Counted from the stretch's first letter, positions 42,093-51,061 are shown. The stretch is DNA of 51,254 bases from a bacterium (GCA_028727105.1 JAQYOU010000142.1:1-51254); one strand, 5' to 3'. A program made the numbers and translations. Notes: generated by a model not told the origin, from the sequence alone.

Positions 42093-43721
42093 ATGGAGCA
42101 TAAGATACAAAATCCGATCATCCCGGGATTTTATCCCGATCCGTCAATCTGTCGTGTAGGAGATGACTACTATATTGTCTGTTCAAGCTTTGAACTATGT
42201 CCGGGACTTCCCATTTTTCACAGCAGGGATCTGGCGAACTGGGAACAGATCTCTTATGCAATCACAGAAGAAAATGGATTGCATGTAGAAAAAAACGGTA
42301 ATACAGGCGGTCTGATGGCGCCTACGCTGAGGTATCATGACGGTACTTACTATATCATTAATACCAATTTCTGTGATAAAGGAAATTATATCATTACAGC
42401 AAAGGATCCTGCCGGTCCATGGTCAGAACCTCATTTTCTGGACGATGTACCCGGAATCGATGCATCTATTTTCTTTGACGATGATGGACAGTGCTATATC
42501 ATGGGCACCGGTAATGTCTGGGACAATGGTGCAGGGAATATGGAGCGGGGAATCTGGCTGGCTCCCTATGATATCGGGCAGTTCAAAGTGACAGGAGAAC
42601 CGGTGTGCATTTTCAATTCGGCGCTTCGTGTGGGCGCATCGCCGGAGTCACCCCATCTTTATCATATCGGAGAATATTATTATCTCGTGATCGCAGAGGG
42701 CGGCACGGAGCATTACCATGCTGTGATGGTGGCAAGAAGCAGGGAACTGTTCGGTTTTTATGAGGGCTGTCCCGCGAATCCGGTACTGACCCATCGTCAT
42801 CTTGGCTTTCGGGCACCCATCACGAATATTGGGCATGCGGATCTGGTGGAATTGCCGGATGGCTCCTGGTATGCGGTCATGCTGGGATCAAGGCTGATCG
42901 ATGGAAAGGCAAAAAATCTTGGACGGGAGACGTTTCTCTGCCCGGTCATCTGGGAAAGAGGCTGGCCGGTATTTGCACCGGAGACCGGAACGGTAGAGCG
43001 GGAATATCCTGCGCCCTCATGTCTGCCCTGGACGCCGGTAAAAGAAGAAGCCACATTTGATGATTTTGATGAGGAACAGCTGGCTTTGCCGTGGTCATGG
43101 ATCGGAACGCCCTATCAGATCAACTATCGGATTGAGGATTCCAGACTGCATTTACCCTGTATTGCAAATAAGCTGAATGAGGAAATCCACAGTGTGGGCT
43201 GGATACCGGAATATCGGAAGGATACCTGTGTATCTATGCTGGCAAGAAGACAGCGGCAGATCCACGCGACAGCCACTTGCGAAATGCACTTTTTACCGAA
43301 GGACAGCGAATCTGCAGGCCTGGCAGTCATGCAGGCAATGAACCACATGTATGTGGCAGAGCGTGCAGTGACAGACAAAAAGCAGGTCCTTCAGGTGAAA
43401 CGGAGCACATCGGACTTCGACCTGCCGCCATACATTCCGGGCTTTACGTGCCACACGAAGGAGGAGATCGTGACCTCTGTGCCATGGGAAAAACCGGACA
43501 TTATTTTGCAGATGGAAATGGATGGAGAGCGGTTCCACATCCGCTATGGTGAAAGCAAAGCATCGTTACAGGAGCTTGCAGTCGTAGACGGAGCACTCAT
43601 GAACCCGGAAAAGGTCGGATGCATGGTTGGAACGATGATTGGTATGTATGCGACAGGCAATGGAAGGGATATTGAAAATGAGGCGGCTTTCTCATGGTTT
43701 GAAATGAAAAATGAAGATTGA
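42093..43721 (+). CDS. GH43 beta-xylosidase / alpha-L-arabinofuranosidase
   Basis: This 542-residue cytoplasmic enzyme is a five-bladed propeller with a C-terminal concanavalin-like beta-sandwich (from about residue 325). The catalytic base is Asp16 in FYPDPS, the pKa-setting Asp123 is in GIDASIFFDD, and the acid Glu185 is in SPESPHLY. It should release xylose or arabinose with inversion from short oligosaccharides or aryl glycosides brought in by the coupled symporter. AAAGGAG precedes the ATG. Its 3' side ends in a hairpin that also hosts the next promoter. Confidence 0.92.
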   Translation: MEHKIQNPIIPGFYPDPSICRVGDDYYIVCSSFELCPGLPIFHSRDLANWEQISYAITEENGLHVEKNGNTGGLMAPTLRYHDGTYYIINTNFCDKGNYIITAKDPAGPWSEPHFLDDVPGIDASIFFDDDGQCYIMGTGNVWDNGAGNMERGIWLAPYDIGQFKVTGEPVCIFNSALRVGASPESPHLYHIGEYYYLVIAEGGTEHYHAVMVARSRELFGFYEGCPANPVLTHRHLGFRAPITNIGHADLVELPDGSWYAVMLGSRLIDGKAKNLGRETFLCPVIWERGWPVFAPETGTVEREYPAPSCLPWTPVKEEATFDDFDEEQLALPWSWIGTPYQINYRIEDSRLHLPCIANKLNEEIHSVGWIPEYRKDTCVSMLARRQRQIHATATCEMHFLPKDSESAGLAVMQAMNHMYVAERAVTDKKQVLQVKRSTSDFDLPPYIPGFTCHTKEEIVTSVPWEKPDIILQMEMDGERFHIRYGESKASLQELAVVDGALMNPEKVGCMVGTMIGMYATGNGRDIENEAAFSWFEMKNED

Positions 43722-43759
43722 AATAATCTAAAGTGAGAAATAAGAGTCACAGCGAAGAT

Positions 43760-43797
43760 GGGAGGCTATTGATGTAGCCTCCCTTTCGGGGTATAAT
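43760..43797 (+). promoter_or_regulatory. Hairpin with the next gene's -35 box in its loop
   Basis: GGGAGGCTA (43760-43768) and TAGCCTCCC (43775-43783) form a 9-bp stem whose 6-base loop is TTGATG. That loop is a -35 box: 17 bases later stands a consensus TATAAT (43792-43797). The stem is followed by only three T, so it is a weak terminator for the GH43 gene and the promoter for the AraC-GH39 gene at once. Confidence 0.7.
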
Positions 43798-43830
43798 CGA
43801 AACATACACAGTCAGATAAAGGGGATGGAT

Positions 43831-46245
43831 ATGTACAATTATAATCAGTTTGGCATCAGGATATTTAAAAATGAGAAGCATGAGACTGCGATTCATTCAG
43901 ACATTGAGCTGATCTATGTTGTTCAGGGAAAGGCAGCGGTTACCGTGCGGGATGCGCAGTATGTACTTGGAAAAGGGGATCTGATCGTCATCAACTCCAG
44001 CATTCAGCACAGTGTGGACTGCAGCGGTGAGAATATCGTCTGCAGCATCAAGTATGATTATCAGGTACTTGTACATATCTTAAAAAAGCCGAACAGCATT
44101 TTTGTGTGCAACAGTGCTGCCGGAAGCAATTCCGCCTACGAAACCCTGAGAAAGCTGTGCGAGGAGGCGGTCTGCGAGGAGGTGCTTGGCACACACAAAA
44201 CGGACAGCAGGAAATACAGTCTTCTTTACCAGATCCTCGATGTGCTCGTAGAATCGTTCATGGTCGAGGATACGAATACACAGATTTCAGAAAATTATGA
44301 TGCGGATGAGAAGCTGCAGCGCATGATCCGCTATGTGCACGAAAATTATCAGGACGGGATCAGTCTGGCAGATTTGGCGAAGGAGATGTATACCTCTGCG
44401 TCTACGTTGTCGCGTTTGTTTAAAAAGCAGACAGGCATTTATTTTGCAGAATACGTCAATCAGATCCGCACGAAATATGCGGTCAATGAAATGCTCTATA
44501 CCGAAAAGAATATTACAAAGATCGCCATGGACTGCGGCTTCGCCAATGTCTCCTCGTTTAATAAGGTATTCCGCGATATTTATCAGGCGACGCCGACAGA
44601 GTACCGGCTGCAGATGAAGGATCGGAAGGTAAAGGAGAAGCAGGAGGATGACGACCTAAAGCAGGAGCTGCGGGAGCAGATGAGCGAATTTGTCAGGTCA
44701 GAGCCATCGGAAGTGTGTGTTTCGGATGAACAGCAGATCGATGTCAGGGACGGAGTGGAATATACAAAGATCTGGAACCGGACGATCAATGTGGGCTCTA
44801 TGTATAATCTGTCGCAGGCAAATGTCCAGTACCATCTGGGGACACTCGTAAAGGAGCTTGGATTTTCCCATGTGAGGCTTTGGTCCATTTTCTCAAAAAA
44901 TCTGATGATCTTTGACGGGGCAACGATCGGAAACTACAATTATGATATGGTGGACATGATCTTTGATTATATCGTGTCCAATCATGTGTATCCCTGGCTG
45001 GATTTTACAAAGCGCCCCAATGCCAATGTGAAGGCTGCCACCAAAATGCTCTGGTTTGAGGATGAGATCATAGAATTTCAGTCCAGGCGTGTATTTGAGG
45101 CCTTTGTGGAGGATTTTATCAAGCATATCGTGCGAAGATACGGCGAAGAGGAAGTGAGCCACTGGTATTTTGAGATGGGCGTTGAGCCGTTCCACGGGGA
45201 ACAGACGTATTACTATCCGGATGAACATTACCGGTTTTCGGAGGTTTACCGGTTCTTTTACAAAGTAATCCGAAAGCATGTGCCAAAAGCATGGATCGGA
45301 TATTCACATGGAGCTCCAAATTCCGGGAAGAAGTATCTGGTAGAGCAGTTTCAGGAGTGTTTTTTGGAAGACTGCCTGCCGGATTTTGTATCGTTTATCC
45401 TGTTTCCCTACGTTCCGCATTTTGGTGAGGAGCGGGAGACGAACCTTCCTTTTCTTCGTTCCGGGGACGTGGATTTTGAGCGAAAGCAGGTAGCGGCCAT
45501 GCGTGAGGTCATGGAGCAGTCCGGAGCGCAGGATTGTAAGCTGTTTATCAGTGAGTGGAATATTACGGTCTCCACGAGAAACTTTTTGAATGACAGCTGT
45601 TTTCGTGCGGCCTGCCTGTGCAAAAAGGTGAATGAGCTGATCGGAAAGGTGGACCAGATGGGCTTCTGGATCAGTACGGACTGGATCAGCAATTATTATG
45701 ATTCACGCAGTGTCGTAAACGGCGGAGGCGGACTTTTGACGAAGGATGGTATCCGAAAGCCGGTATTTTTTGCATTATCGCTCCTAAACCGTCTGGGAAA
45801 CCAGTTGGTTGCGCAGGGAGAAAACTATCTTGTCACAAAACAGTCGGACAATCATCTTCGGCTTTTGTACTACAATGTAGAATGGTATTCATCCAACTAT
45901 TTTCTGCGGGCGGAAAATCTTGAACGTGTGGAGGAACTGGGTGAGAATTTTGATGAAAGCGGCCAGAAAATGCTAAAACTCACGCTGGAGGGTGTGGATG
46001 ACAACCGTGTCTATATCATCAAGAAGCGTGTCGTGAATGCAGATCATGGAAGCATTCTGGATGAATGGAAAAAGTTCAATTACGATACAAAGCTGGAGCG
46101 GGCAGATATCAAATATCTGCAGGCAATCTGCATGCCGCTGCTTGGAATGGAGCGCGTGCAGTCACAGAAGGGAAGGCTGCATCTGAATATTCAGATGCAG
46201 AGCCAGGAGGTCGGGATGTACCATATTTTCCCGGCAGAGGAGTAA
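43831..46245 (+). CDS. AraC-type regulator fused to a GH39-like domain
   Basis: This 804-residue protein has an N-terminal cupin (residues 10-90), an AraC double HTH (ISLADLAKEMYTSASTLSRLF and ITKIAMDCGFANVSSFNKVF, about residues 170-260), a charged linker, and a GH39-type TIM barrel from about residue 300. The likely nucleophile is Glu575 in FISEWN. The expected acid/base Glu452 lies in GVEPF, where clan-A enzymes have Asn before Glu; the Asn is replaced by Val451. The barrel may thus be a sugar sensor rather than an efficient hydrolase. I used the ATG at 43831, 6 bases after AAAGGGG; an ATG at 43825 abuts that site. It probably controls neighbouring glycoside genes. Confidence 0.85.
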   Translation: MYNYNQFGIRIFKNEKHETAIHSDIELIYVVQGKAAVTVRDAQYVLGKGDLIVINSSIQHSVDCSGENIVCSIKYDYQVLVHILKKPNSIFVCNSAAGSNSAYETLRKLCEEAVCEEVLGTHKTDSRKYSLLYQILDVLVESFMVEDTNTQISENYDADEKLQRMIRYVHENYQDGISLADLAKEMYTSASTLSRLFKKQTGIYFAEYVNQIRTKYAVNEMLYTEKNITKIAMDCGFANVSSFNKVFRDIYQATPTEYRLQMKDRKVKEKQEDDDLKQELREQMSEFVRSEPSEVCVSDEQQIDVRDGVEYTKIWNRTINVGSMYNLSQANVQYHLGTLVKELGFSHVRLWSIFSKNLMIFDGATIGNYNYDMVDMIFDYIVSNHVYPWLDFTKRPNANVKAATKMLWFEDEIIEFQSRRVFEAFVEDFIKHIVRRYGEEEVSHWYFEMGVEPFHGEQTYYYPDEHYRFSEVYRFFYKVIRKHVPKAWIGYSHGAPNSGKKYLVEQFQECFLEDCLPDFVSFILFPYVPHFGEERETNLPFLRSGDVDFERKQVAAMREVMEQSGAQDCKLFISEWNITVSTRNFLNDSCFRAACLCKKVNELIGKVDQMGFWISTDWISNYYDSRSVVNGGGGLLTKDGIRKPVFFALSLLNRLGNQLVAQGENYLVTKQSDNHLRLLYYNVEWYSSNYFLRAENLERVEELGENFDESGQKMLKLTLEGVDDNRVYIIKKRVVNADHGSILDEWKKFNYDTKLERADIKYLQAICMPLLGMERVQSQKGRLHLNIQMQSQEVGMYHIFPAEE

Positions 46246-46274
46246 CATAGGGCGCGCTTGCAATGGTGTGAAAG

Positions 46275-46306
46275 AAAACGATGCATTTTGTTGCATCGTT
46301 TTTTTT
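46275..46306 (+). terminator. Terminator after the AraC-GH39 gene
   Basis: AAAACGATGCA (46275-46285) pairs perfectly with TGCATCGTTTT (46292-46302), followed by further T residues. Confidence 0.88.
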
Positions 46307-46318
46307 GTTTGCAACAAA
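46287..46318 (+). promoter_or_regulatory. TTTGTTGCA / TGCAACAAA site before the C-deglycosylation operon
   Basis: TTTGTTGCA (46287-46295) and TGCAACAAA (46310-46318) are the same half sites as at 35563-35588 and 40509-40534, here in reversed order with a 14-base spacer, and the left one overlaps the terminator. The next gene starts 105 bases downstream. A weak promoter (TTTACA 46374-46379, 17 bases, ATTAAA) lies between. Confidence 0.45.
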
Positions 46319-46423
46319 TGACAAAATTTCGAAAAACAGAAAAAAGATTTATCAGGAAATTCTTTGTATATTGTTTACAGAAAGAAACGAACAACCATTA
46401 AAAAATGAACGGAGGATACAACA

Positions 46424-47533
46424 ATGAGTAAATTAAGAGTAGCTGTTATCGGATGTGGTGGTATTGCAAACCAGAAGCATTTGCCTGCATTAAAGTCACA
46501 GGCAGACAAGTGTGAGATCGTAGCATTTTGCGATACGATCGTGGAGAGAGCAAAGAAGGCAGCCAAAGAGTACGGCGCACCGGACGCAAAGGTGTATGAG
46601 GATTACAATGAGCTGTTAAAGGATGAGACGATTGATGTGGTACATGTATGTACACCCAACGTTTCCCACTGCCCGATCACGGTTGCAGCATTTGCAGCAG
46701 GCAAGAACGTGATGTGTGAGAAGCCCATGGCTGCCACAACAGAGGATGCACAGAAGATGATGGATGCGTGGAAGGCTTCCGGAAAGAAGTTTACCATCGG
46801 ATATCAGAACCGTTTCCGTACCGATTCACAGACCTTGAAGAGAGCCTGCGACGAAGGAAAGCTGGGCGAGGTTTATTTCGCAAAGGCACACGCCATCAGA
46901 AGAAGAGCCGTTCCTACCTGGGGCGTATTCCCTGACAAGTCTAAGCAGGGCGGCGGTCCCCTGATCGACATCGGAACACATGCATTAGACATCACCTTAT
47001 GGTGCATGGACAACTACAAGCCCGTTTCCGTGATGGGTTCTGTATTTGAGAAGCTGGGACATTCCGCAGAGGCAGCAGAGGGCAATATGTTTGGCCCCTG
47101 GGATCCCGAGACATACGAGGTAGAGGATTCCGCATTTGGATTTGTGAAATTTGAGAATGGCGCAACCGTATTCCTTGAGTCTTCCTGGGCACTCAATGTG
47201 AAGGAGTCCAGAGAGGCAGCATGTACACTGTGCGGTACCAAGGGCGGTGCAGAGCAGATCGGCGGCATGAGCCAGGAGGGCTATGATCTGGTGTTTAACC
47301 AAACAACCGGTGGCGTTTTAACCGAGGAGCATATTTCTGATGCCAGAGCGATCGCATTTTTCGAGGGCTCTAACGGCGGAGCACCGGAGGTAAAGGAGTG
47401 CAAGCAGTGGTTAGAGGCGATCATCAATGATACCGAGCCTCTTGTAAAGCCGGAGCAGGCATTTGTTGTTACCCAGATCCTGGACAACATTTACAAATCT
47501 GCACGCGAGGGAAAAGAGATCAAGTTAGCTTAG
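46424..47533 (+). CDS. dgpA: Gfo/Idh/MocA sugar dehydrogenase, DgpA-like
   Basis: This 369-residue NAD(P)-dependent oxidoreductase has a Rossmann motif VIGCGGIANQKH (residues 8-19), the catalytic Lys100 in CEKPMA, and a substrate-side Asp182/His186 pair in IDIGTHALD. In the puerarin pathway DgpA oxidises the sugar 3-OH of the C-glycoside, which makes the C-C glycosidic bond labile. I assign that role because the two genes that follow encode the deglycosidase subunits. As a member of a broad family it could equally oxidise another glycoside or inositol-like compound. GGAGG lies 9 bases before the ATG. It is the first gene of a five-gene operon. Confidence 0.85.
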   Translation: MSKLRVAVIGCGGIANQKHLPALKSQADKCEIVAFCDTIVERAKKAAKEYGAPDAKVYEDYNELLKDETIDVVHVCTPNVSHCPITVAAFAAGKNVMCEKPMAATTEDAQKMMDAWKASGKKFTIGYQNRFRTDSQTLKRACDEGKLGEVYFAKAHAIRRRAVPTWGVFPDKSKQGGGPLIDIGTHALDITLWCMDNYKPVSVMGSVFEKLGHSAEAAEGNMFGPWDPETYEVEDSAFGFVKFENGATVFLESSWALNVKESREAACTLCGTKGGAEQIGGMSQEGYDLVFNQTTGGVLTEEHISDARAIAFFEGSNGGAPEVKECKQWLEAIINDTEPLVKPEQAFVVTQILDNIYKSAREGKEIKLA

Positions 47534-47556
47534 TTCGCTGAATTTGTTTGATGCCA

Positions 47557-47585
47557 CGTATCCCCGGAAGCGTTCCGGGGATACG
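47557..47585 (+). other. Perfect 13-bp hairpin inside the operon
   Basis: CGTATCCCCGGAA and TTCCGGGGATACG flank GCG. No T-run follows, and the next ribosome site lies about 15 bases downstream, so it is more likely an mRNA-stability or processing element than a terminator. Confidence 0.8.
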
Positions 47586-47610
47586 ATATCAATAGATGGA
47601 GGAAAGAGTC

Positions 47611-48621
47611 ATGTCAAGAATTAAGACCTGTGTGAGCTTATACAGCTTGCAGGATGAATATCTGAATAAAAGAATGAGCCTGGATGACATTGTCCGTTAC
47701 GTAAAAGATCTCGGCGCAGAGGGCATCGAGATCCTTCCGGACCAGATGTTAAAGGGCTCACCGGAAATCTCCAGGGAGACCGAGGAGCATTTCCACGCAC
47801 TGATGAAGGAGACCGGCGTAACACCGGTGATCGCAGATGTATTTTTAAATACAAACCTTTACAAAAACCGTTCCCTGACCAAACAGGAGTGTATTGATCT
47901 TCTGATCAAGGAGATCATTCAGGCAAACCGCCTGGGAATCCATATGATCCGTCTCGTATCTATGGTTCCTTACTGGGTGATCGAGCCGTTACTTCCCTAC
48001 TGTGAAAAGTACGATGTGACCATCGCCATCGAGGTACATGCGGGAATGGCATTCGATATCCCTGAGACAAAGGCATTTATCGACGAGTGCAAGAGAGTGA
48101 ACTCCCCTTACGTCGGAATTGTCGTAGATACCGGAATTTTCTGCAGAAAGCTGCCCCGTGTGGTGCGCCGGTACGAGGGTGCAATGGGCACAAGCGAGGG
48201 AATCTTCGATTATATCGACGGCTTATTCGAGCAGGGAACCGACCTGTATCAGGCAAAGAAGAAAAACGGCGGACAGTATCCCGCAGAACTGGTTGCAGAG
48301 ATGAAGACCGAGCATGACCAGATGTCTACACCGCTCTTAGACGGCTATGAGAACTACCCGGTAGAGGCGTTGGACGAGTACCTGCCTTATATCAGGCATT
48401 TCCACTTTAAAATGTGGGAAATGACTCCCGAAGGACCGGAGTACTCCATCGACTTTAAGGAGATCCTCCAGTACTTACATGACCACGATTATGACGGTTA
48501 TGTTTCTACCGAGTACGAAGGAAACCGTTTCGTTCTGCCTGGAGCACCGATGGTAGAGAAGGAACAGGTGGCTGCAAACCAGAAATATATTCAGGATTGT
48601 CTGAGAGAGATCCAGGGTTAA
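47611..48621 (+). CDS. dgpC: C-glycoside deglycosidase alpha subunit, DgpC-like (sugar isomerase fold)
   Basis: This 336-residue TIM-barrel protein of the sugar phosphate isomerase/epimerase superfamily has a predicted metal site from Glu141 (IAIEVHAG), Asp173 (VVDTG), His264 or His266 (RHFHFKMWE) and Glu301 (STEYEG); His143 next to it could be a base. In known C-glycoside deglycosidases this subunit, with a manganese-type ion, cleaves the bond between C1 of a 3-oxo sugar and an aromatic carbon. The gene order dehydrogenase, barrel, small beta subunit supports this over a plain isomerase. GGAGG precedes the ATG at 47611; a longer frame from 47596 starts inside that site. Substrate (for example isoflavone or flavone C-glucosides) is inferred only. 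Confidence 0.82.
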   Translation: MSRIKTCVSLYSLQDEYLNKRMSLDDIVRYVKDLGAEGIEILPDQMLKGSPEISRETEEHFHALMKETGVTPVIADVFLNTNLYKNRSLTKQECIDLLIKEIIQANRLGIHMIRLVSMVPYWVIEPLLPYCEKYDVTIAIEVHAGMAFDIPETKAFIDECKRVNSPYVGIVVDTGIFCRKLPRVVRRYEGAMGTSEGIFDYIDGLFEQGTDLYQAKKKNGGQYPAELVAEMKTEHDQMSTPLLDGYENYPVEALDEYLPYIRHFHFKMWEMTPEGPEYSIDFKEILQYLHDHDYDGYVSTEYEGNRFVLPGAPMVEKEQVAANQKYIQDCLREIQG

Positions 48622-48631
48622 GGAGGGTATC

Positions 48632-49021
48632 ATGTTTGATAATAACGTTTTTATTGAAGGAAGCTGCAAAAATGTAGAAGAAGCAGGACAGATCATCGGA
48701 TTTGAGCTGCAGACGAATATTACCTATTACCGTGGAATCCCGATGTCCATGATCGAGTTTGTTCAGGTCAGTGTGGATGGAACCGAGGTTGACCAGGAGA
48801 CGATCCGTATCTCTGTGGATCAGGAGAACTGGTTTACGATGAAAGAGGCAGAGACCGTGACAACCTACAAGTGGGAGTACGGAGAGCCGTTATACATCCG
48901 GGTACTTGGAAATGGTCTTTCCAAGGGAAGCCACAAGGTAGCGCTGACGCTGGCCACAAGAACGGCTTATATTCCGGTGCCGTTGTGCGGCGTGAAGGAG
49001 CGCACCGTAGAGATCGCGTAA
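48632..49021 (+). CDS. dgpB: C-glycoside deglycosidase beta subunit, DgpB-like (DUF6379)
   Basis: This 129-residue all-beta protein has the signature TYYRGIPMSMIEFVQVSVDG (residues 31-50) and a C-terminal TRTAYIPVPLCG segment. I recognise it as the small subunit that pairs with the barrel subunit in C-glycoside deglycosidases and contributes to its active-site cover. It follows the alpha subunit by 10 bases with AAGGAGGG. This subunit is the most specific marker that the operon acts on C-glycosides or related 3-oxo glycosides. Confidence 0.82.
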   Translation: MFDNNVFIEGSCKNVEEAGQIIGFELQTNITYYRGIPMSMIEFVQVSVDGTEVDQETIRISVDQENWFTMKEAETVTTYKWEYGEPLYIRVLGNGLSKGSHKVALTLATRTAYIPVPLCGVKERTVEIA

Positions 49022-49051
49022 GAATTTATTTAGAAGGGAAGGAATACACGC

Positions 49052-49966
49052 ATGAAATTAGGTTTAATTACAGCAATCTGTGAGGGAATGACATTTGAAG
49101 AGGTTGTTGATTTTGCAGCAGAAAACGGATTGGAATGTTTAGAGGTTGCATGCTGGCCCCAGGGTGGCGCAGCGAGAAGATATGCAGGAGTGAGCCATAT
49201 TGATGTGGCAAACCTGACAGAGGAAAAGGCACAGGAGATCCGCGCTCTGTGCGAGGCAAAAGGTGTTGAGATTTCTTCCCTTGCCTATTATCCGAATACG
49301 ATGGATCCGGATCTTGAGAAAAGAAAGAGCTACATTGACCACCTGTACAAGCTGATCGATGTATCCGCACTGCTGGGTGTGAACATGGTTACCACTTTCG
49401 TAGGAAGAGATCCAAAGAAAAATGTTTCAGAGAATCTGGAGCTTGTAAAGGAAGTATGGCCGCCCATCGTAAAGCATGCAGAGGAGAAGGGTGTTAAGAT
49501 CGCCATCGAGAACTGCCCGATGTTATTTACACAGGATGAGTGGCCCGGCGGACAGAACCTCATGACGACACCGGCCATCTGGAGAAAGGTGTTTGAGATC
49601 ATCGACAGCCCGAATTTCGGTATTAACTATGATCCGTCCCACTTTATCTGGCAGCGGATCGACTATATCAAGCCCATCTATGAGTTCAAGGACAAGATCT
49701 TCCATGTGCATTACAAGGATATCAAGATCTATGAGGACAAGCTGGCTGATGTAGGAATCATGGCAACTCCGTTAGAATATATGTCACCGAAGCTTCCGGG
49801 TCTGGGAGATGTGGACTGGGGTAAATATGTGTCAGCCCTGACCGATATCGGATACGACGGATATACATGTATTGAGGTAGAAGACAAGGCATTTGAGAAG
49901 AGCCTGGATGATGCGAAGAAGGCAGTCATTCTCAGTGCAAAATATTTACGGAATTTTGTGATCTAA
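49052..49966 (+). CDS. Sugar phosphate isomerase/epimerase family protein
   Basis: This 304-residue TIM-barrel protein has a metal site of Glu153 (IAIENCP), Asp194 (NYDPSHF), His218 or His220 (FHVHYKD) and Glu275 (CIEVED). It belongs to the same superfamily as the deglycosidase alpha subunit but to another subgroup, without a small partner. It could isomerise or split the 3-oxo sugar released by C-deglycosylation, or act as a lyase on 3-keto O-glycosides. AAGGGAAGG lies upstream, and the next gene starts 15 bases after its stop. Confidence 0.85.
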   Translation: MKLGLITAICEGMTFEEVVDFAAENGLECLEVACWPQGGAARRYAGVSHIDVANLTEEKAQEIRALCEAKGVEISSLAYYPNTMDPDLEKRKSYIDHLYKLIDVSALLGVNMVTTFVGRDPKKNVSENLELVKEVWPPIVKHAEEKGVKIAIENCPMLFTQDEWPGGQNLMTTPAIWRKVFEIIDSPNFGINYDPSHFIWQRIDYIKPIYEFKDKIFHVHYKDIKIYEDKLADVGIMATPLEYMSPKLPGLGDVDWGKYVSALTDIGYDGYTCIEVEDKAFEKSLDDAKKAVILSAKYLRNFVI

Positions 49967-49981
49967 TAACAGGAGGATATT

Positions 49982-51061
49982 ATGGGAGACATCAGAATCG
50001 GTATTGTAGGCCATGGATTTATGGGCCATGAGCATGAGACCATGCTCACAGCGATGGAAGGTTACCGGGTTGTCGGCATTTCCGACATTGACCCGAAGCA
50101 GTTAGAGGATGTCAAAGCGGGCATCAAGCGTTATGCTTCCAATGAAGAAATGTTTGCAGACCCCGAGGTGGACGTGGTCATCATCGCTGCAAACAATAAT
50201 CAGCACCATGATCTGGTCATTCAGGCAGCCAGAGCCGGAAAGGATATTATCTGTGAAAAGCCGGTGGCAATGAACGTGGAAGAGCTGGATGATATGGTAA
50301 AGGTTGTGAATGAGTGCGGTGTGAAATTCACCGTTCATCACCAGAGAAGACTGGATCCGGATTTCCGGACCATGAAAGCAGTCTATGACAGCGAGACGCT
50401 GGGCGAAGTATACAGCATCAAGAGCGGTCTGTATGGATTCAACGGAAACATGCACGACTGGCATGTTTACATTGAAGAGGGCGGCGGAATGCTCTTTGAC
50501 TGGGGCGTGCATCTGCTGGACCAGATCCTTTGGATGATGCCCGGAGCAAAATTAAAATCCGTATACGCAGATCTTCGAAATGTGATCAACTTTGAGGTAG
50601 ATGATTATTTCAAGATCATGATGCGTTTTGATAACAATATTACCGCAGAGGTAGAGCTTGGTACCTACTATCTGACTGATAAGATGCATGACAAGTGGTT
50701 CGAGCGCCATTGGATCATCAGCGGTGATAAGGGAACTGCCTATGTGGATGGTTTTGAGCCGGAGGGAAAGCTTGTGCGCACCACCAGACTCCTCCAAAAT
50801 GTCGGCGGAAAGCGTACGATGACAGCAGCCGGCCCCACCAGATCCTTCGGACCTCCCGCAGAGGGAACAATCATTACAGAGGAACTGGATATCGCGACGA
50901 CCAACCACAGACAGTACTTCGAGAATTACCGCGAAGCGTACAACGGAAACGGGGAATTCCTCGTAAAGATTCCGGAGACCAGAAGAGTGCTCCGTCTCAT
51001 GGAAGCAGTCAGAGAGTCTGCAAAGACCTGTGAATCCGTTCGTTTTGAGTGGGATAACTAA
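49982..51061 (+). CDS. Second Gfo/Idh/MocA family dehydrogenase
   Basis: This 359-residue oxidoreductase has VGHGFMGHEH (residues 9-18), Lys93 in CEKPVA, and Asp173/His177 in FDWGVHLLD. It differs clearly from the first dehydrogenase of the operon. It may reduce the 3-oxo sugar back to glucose and so regenerate the cofactor, or oxidise a different position. AGGAGG precedes the ATG. No terminator hairpin is evident after it. Confidence 0.85.
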   Translation: MGDIRIGIVGHGFMGHEHETMLTAMEGYRVVGISDIDPKQLEDVKAGIKRYASNEEMFADPEVDVVIIAANNNQHHDLVIQAARAGKDIICEKPVAMNVEELDDMVKVVNECGVKFTVHHQRRLDPDFRTMKAVYDSETLGEVYSIKSGLYGFNGNMHDWHVYIEEGGGMLFDWGVHLLDQILWMMPGAKLKSVYADLRNVINFEVDDYFKIMMRFDNNITAEVELGTYYLTDKMHDKWFERHWIISGDKGTAYVDGFEPEGKLVRTTRLLQNVGGKRTMTAAGPTRSFGPPAEGTIITEELDIATTNHRQYFENYREAYNGNGEFLVKIPETRRVLRLMEAVRESAKTCESVRFEWDN

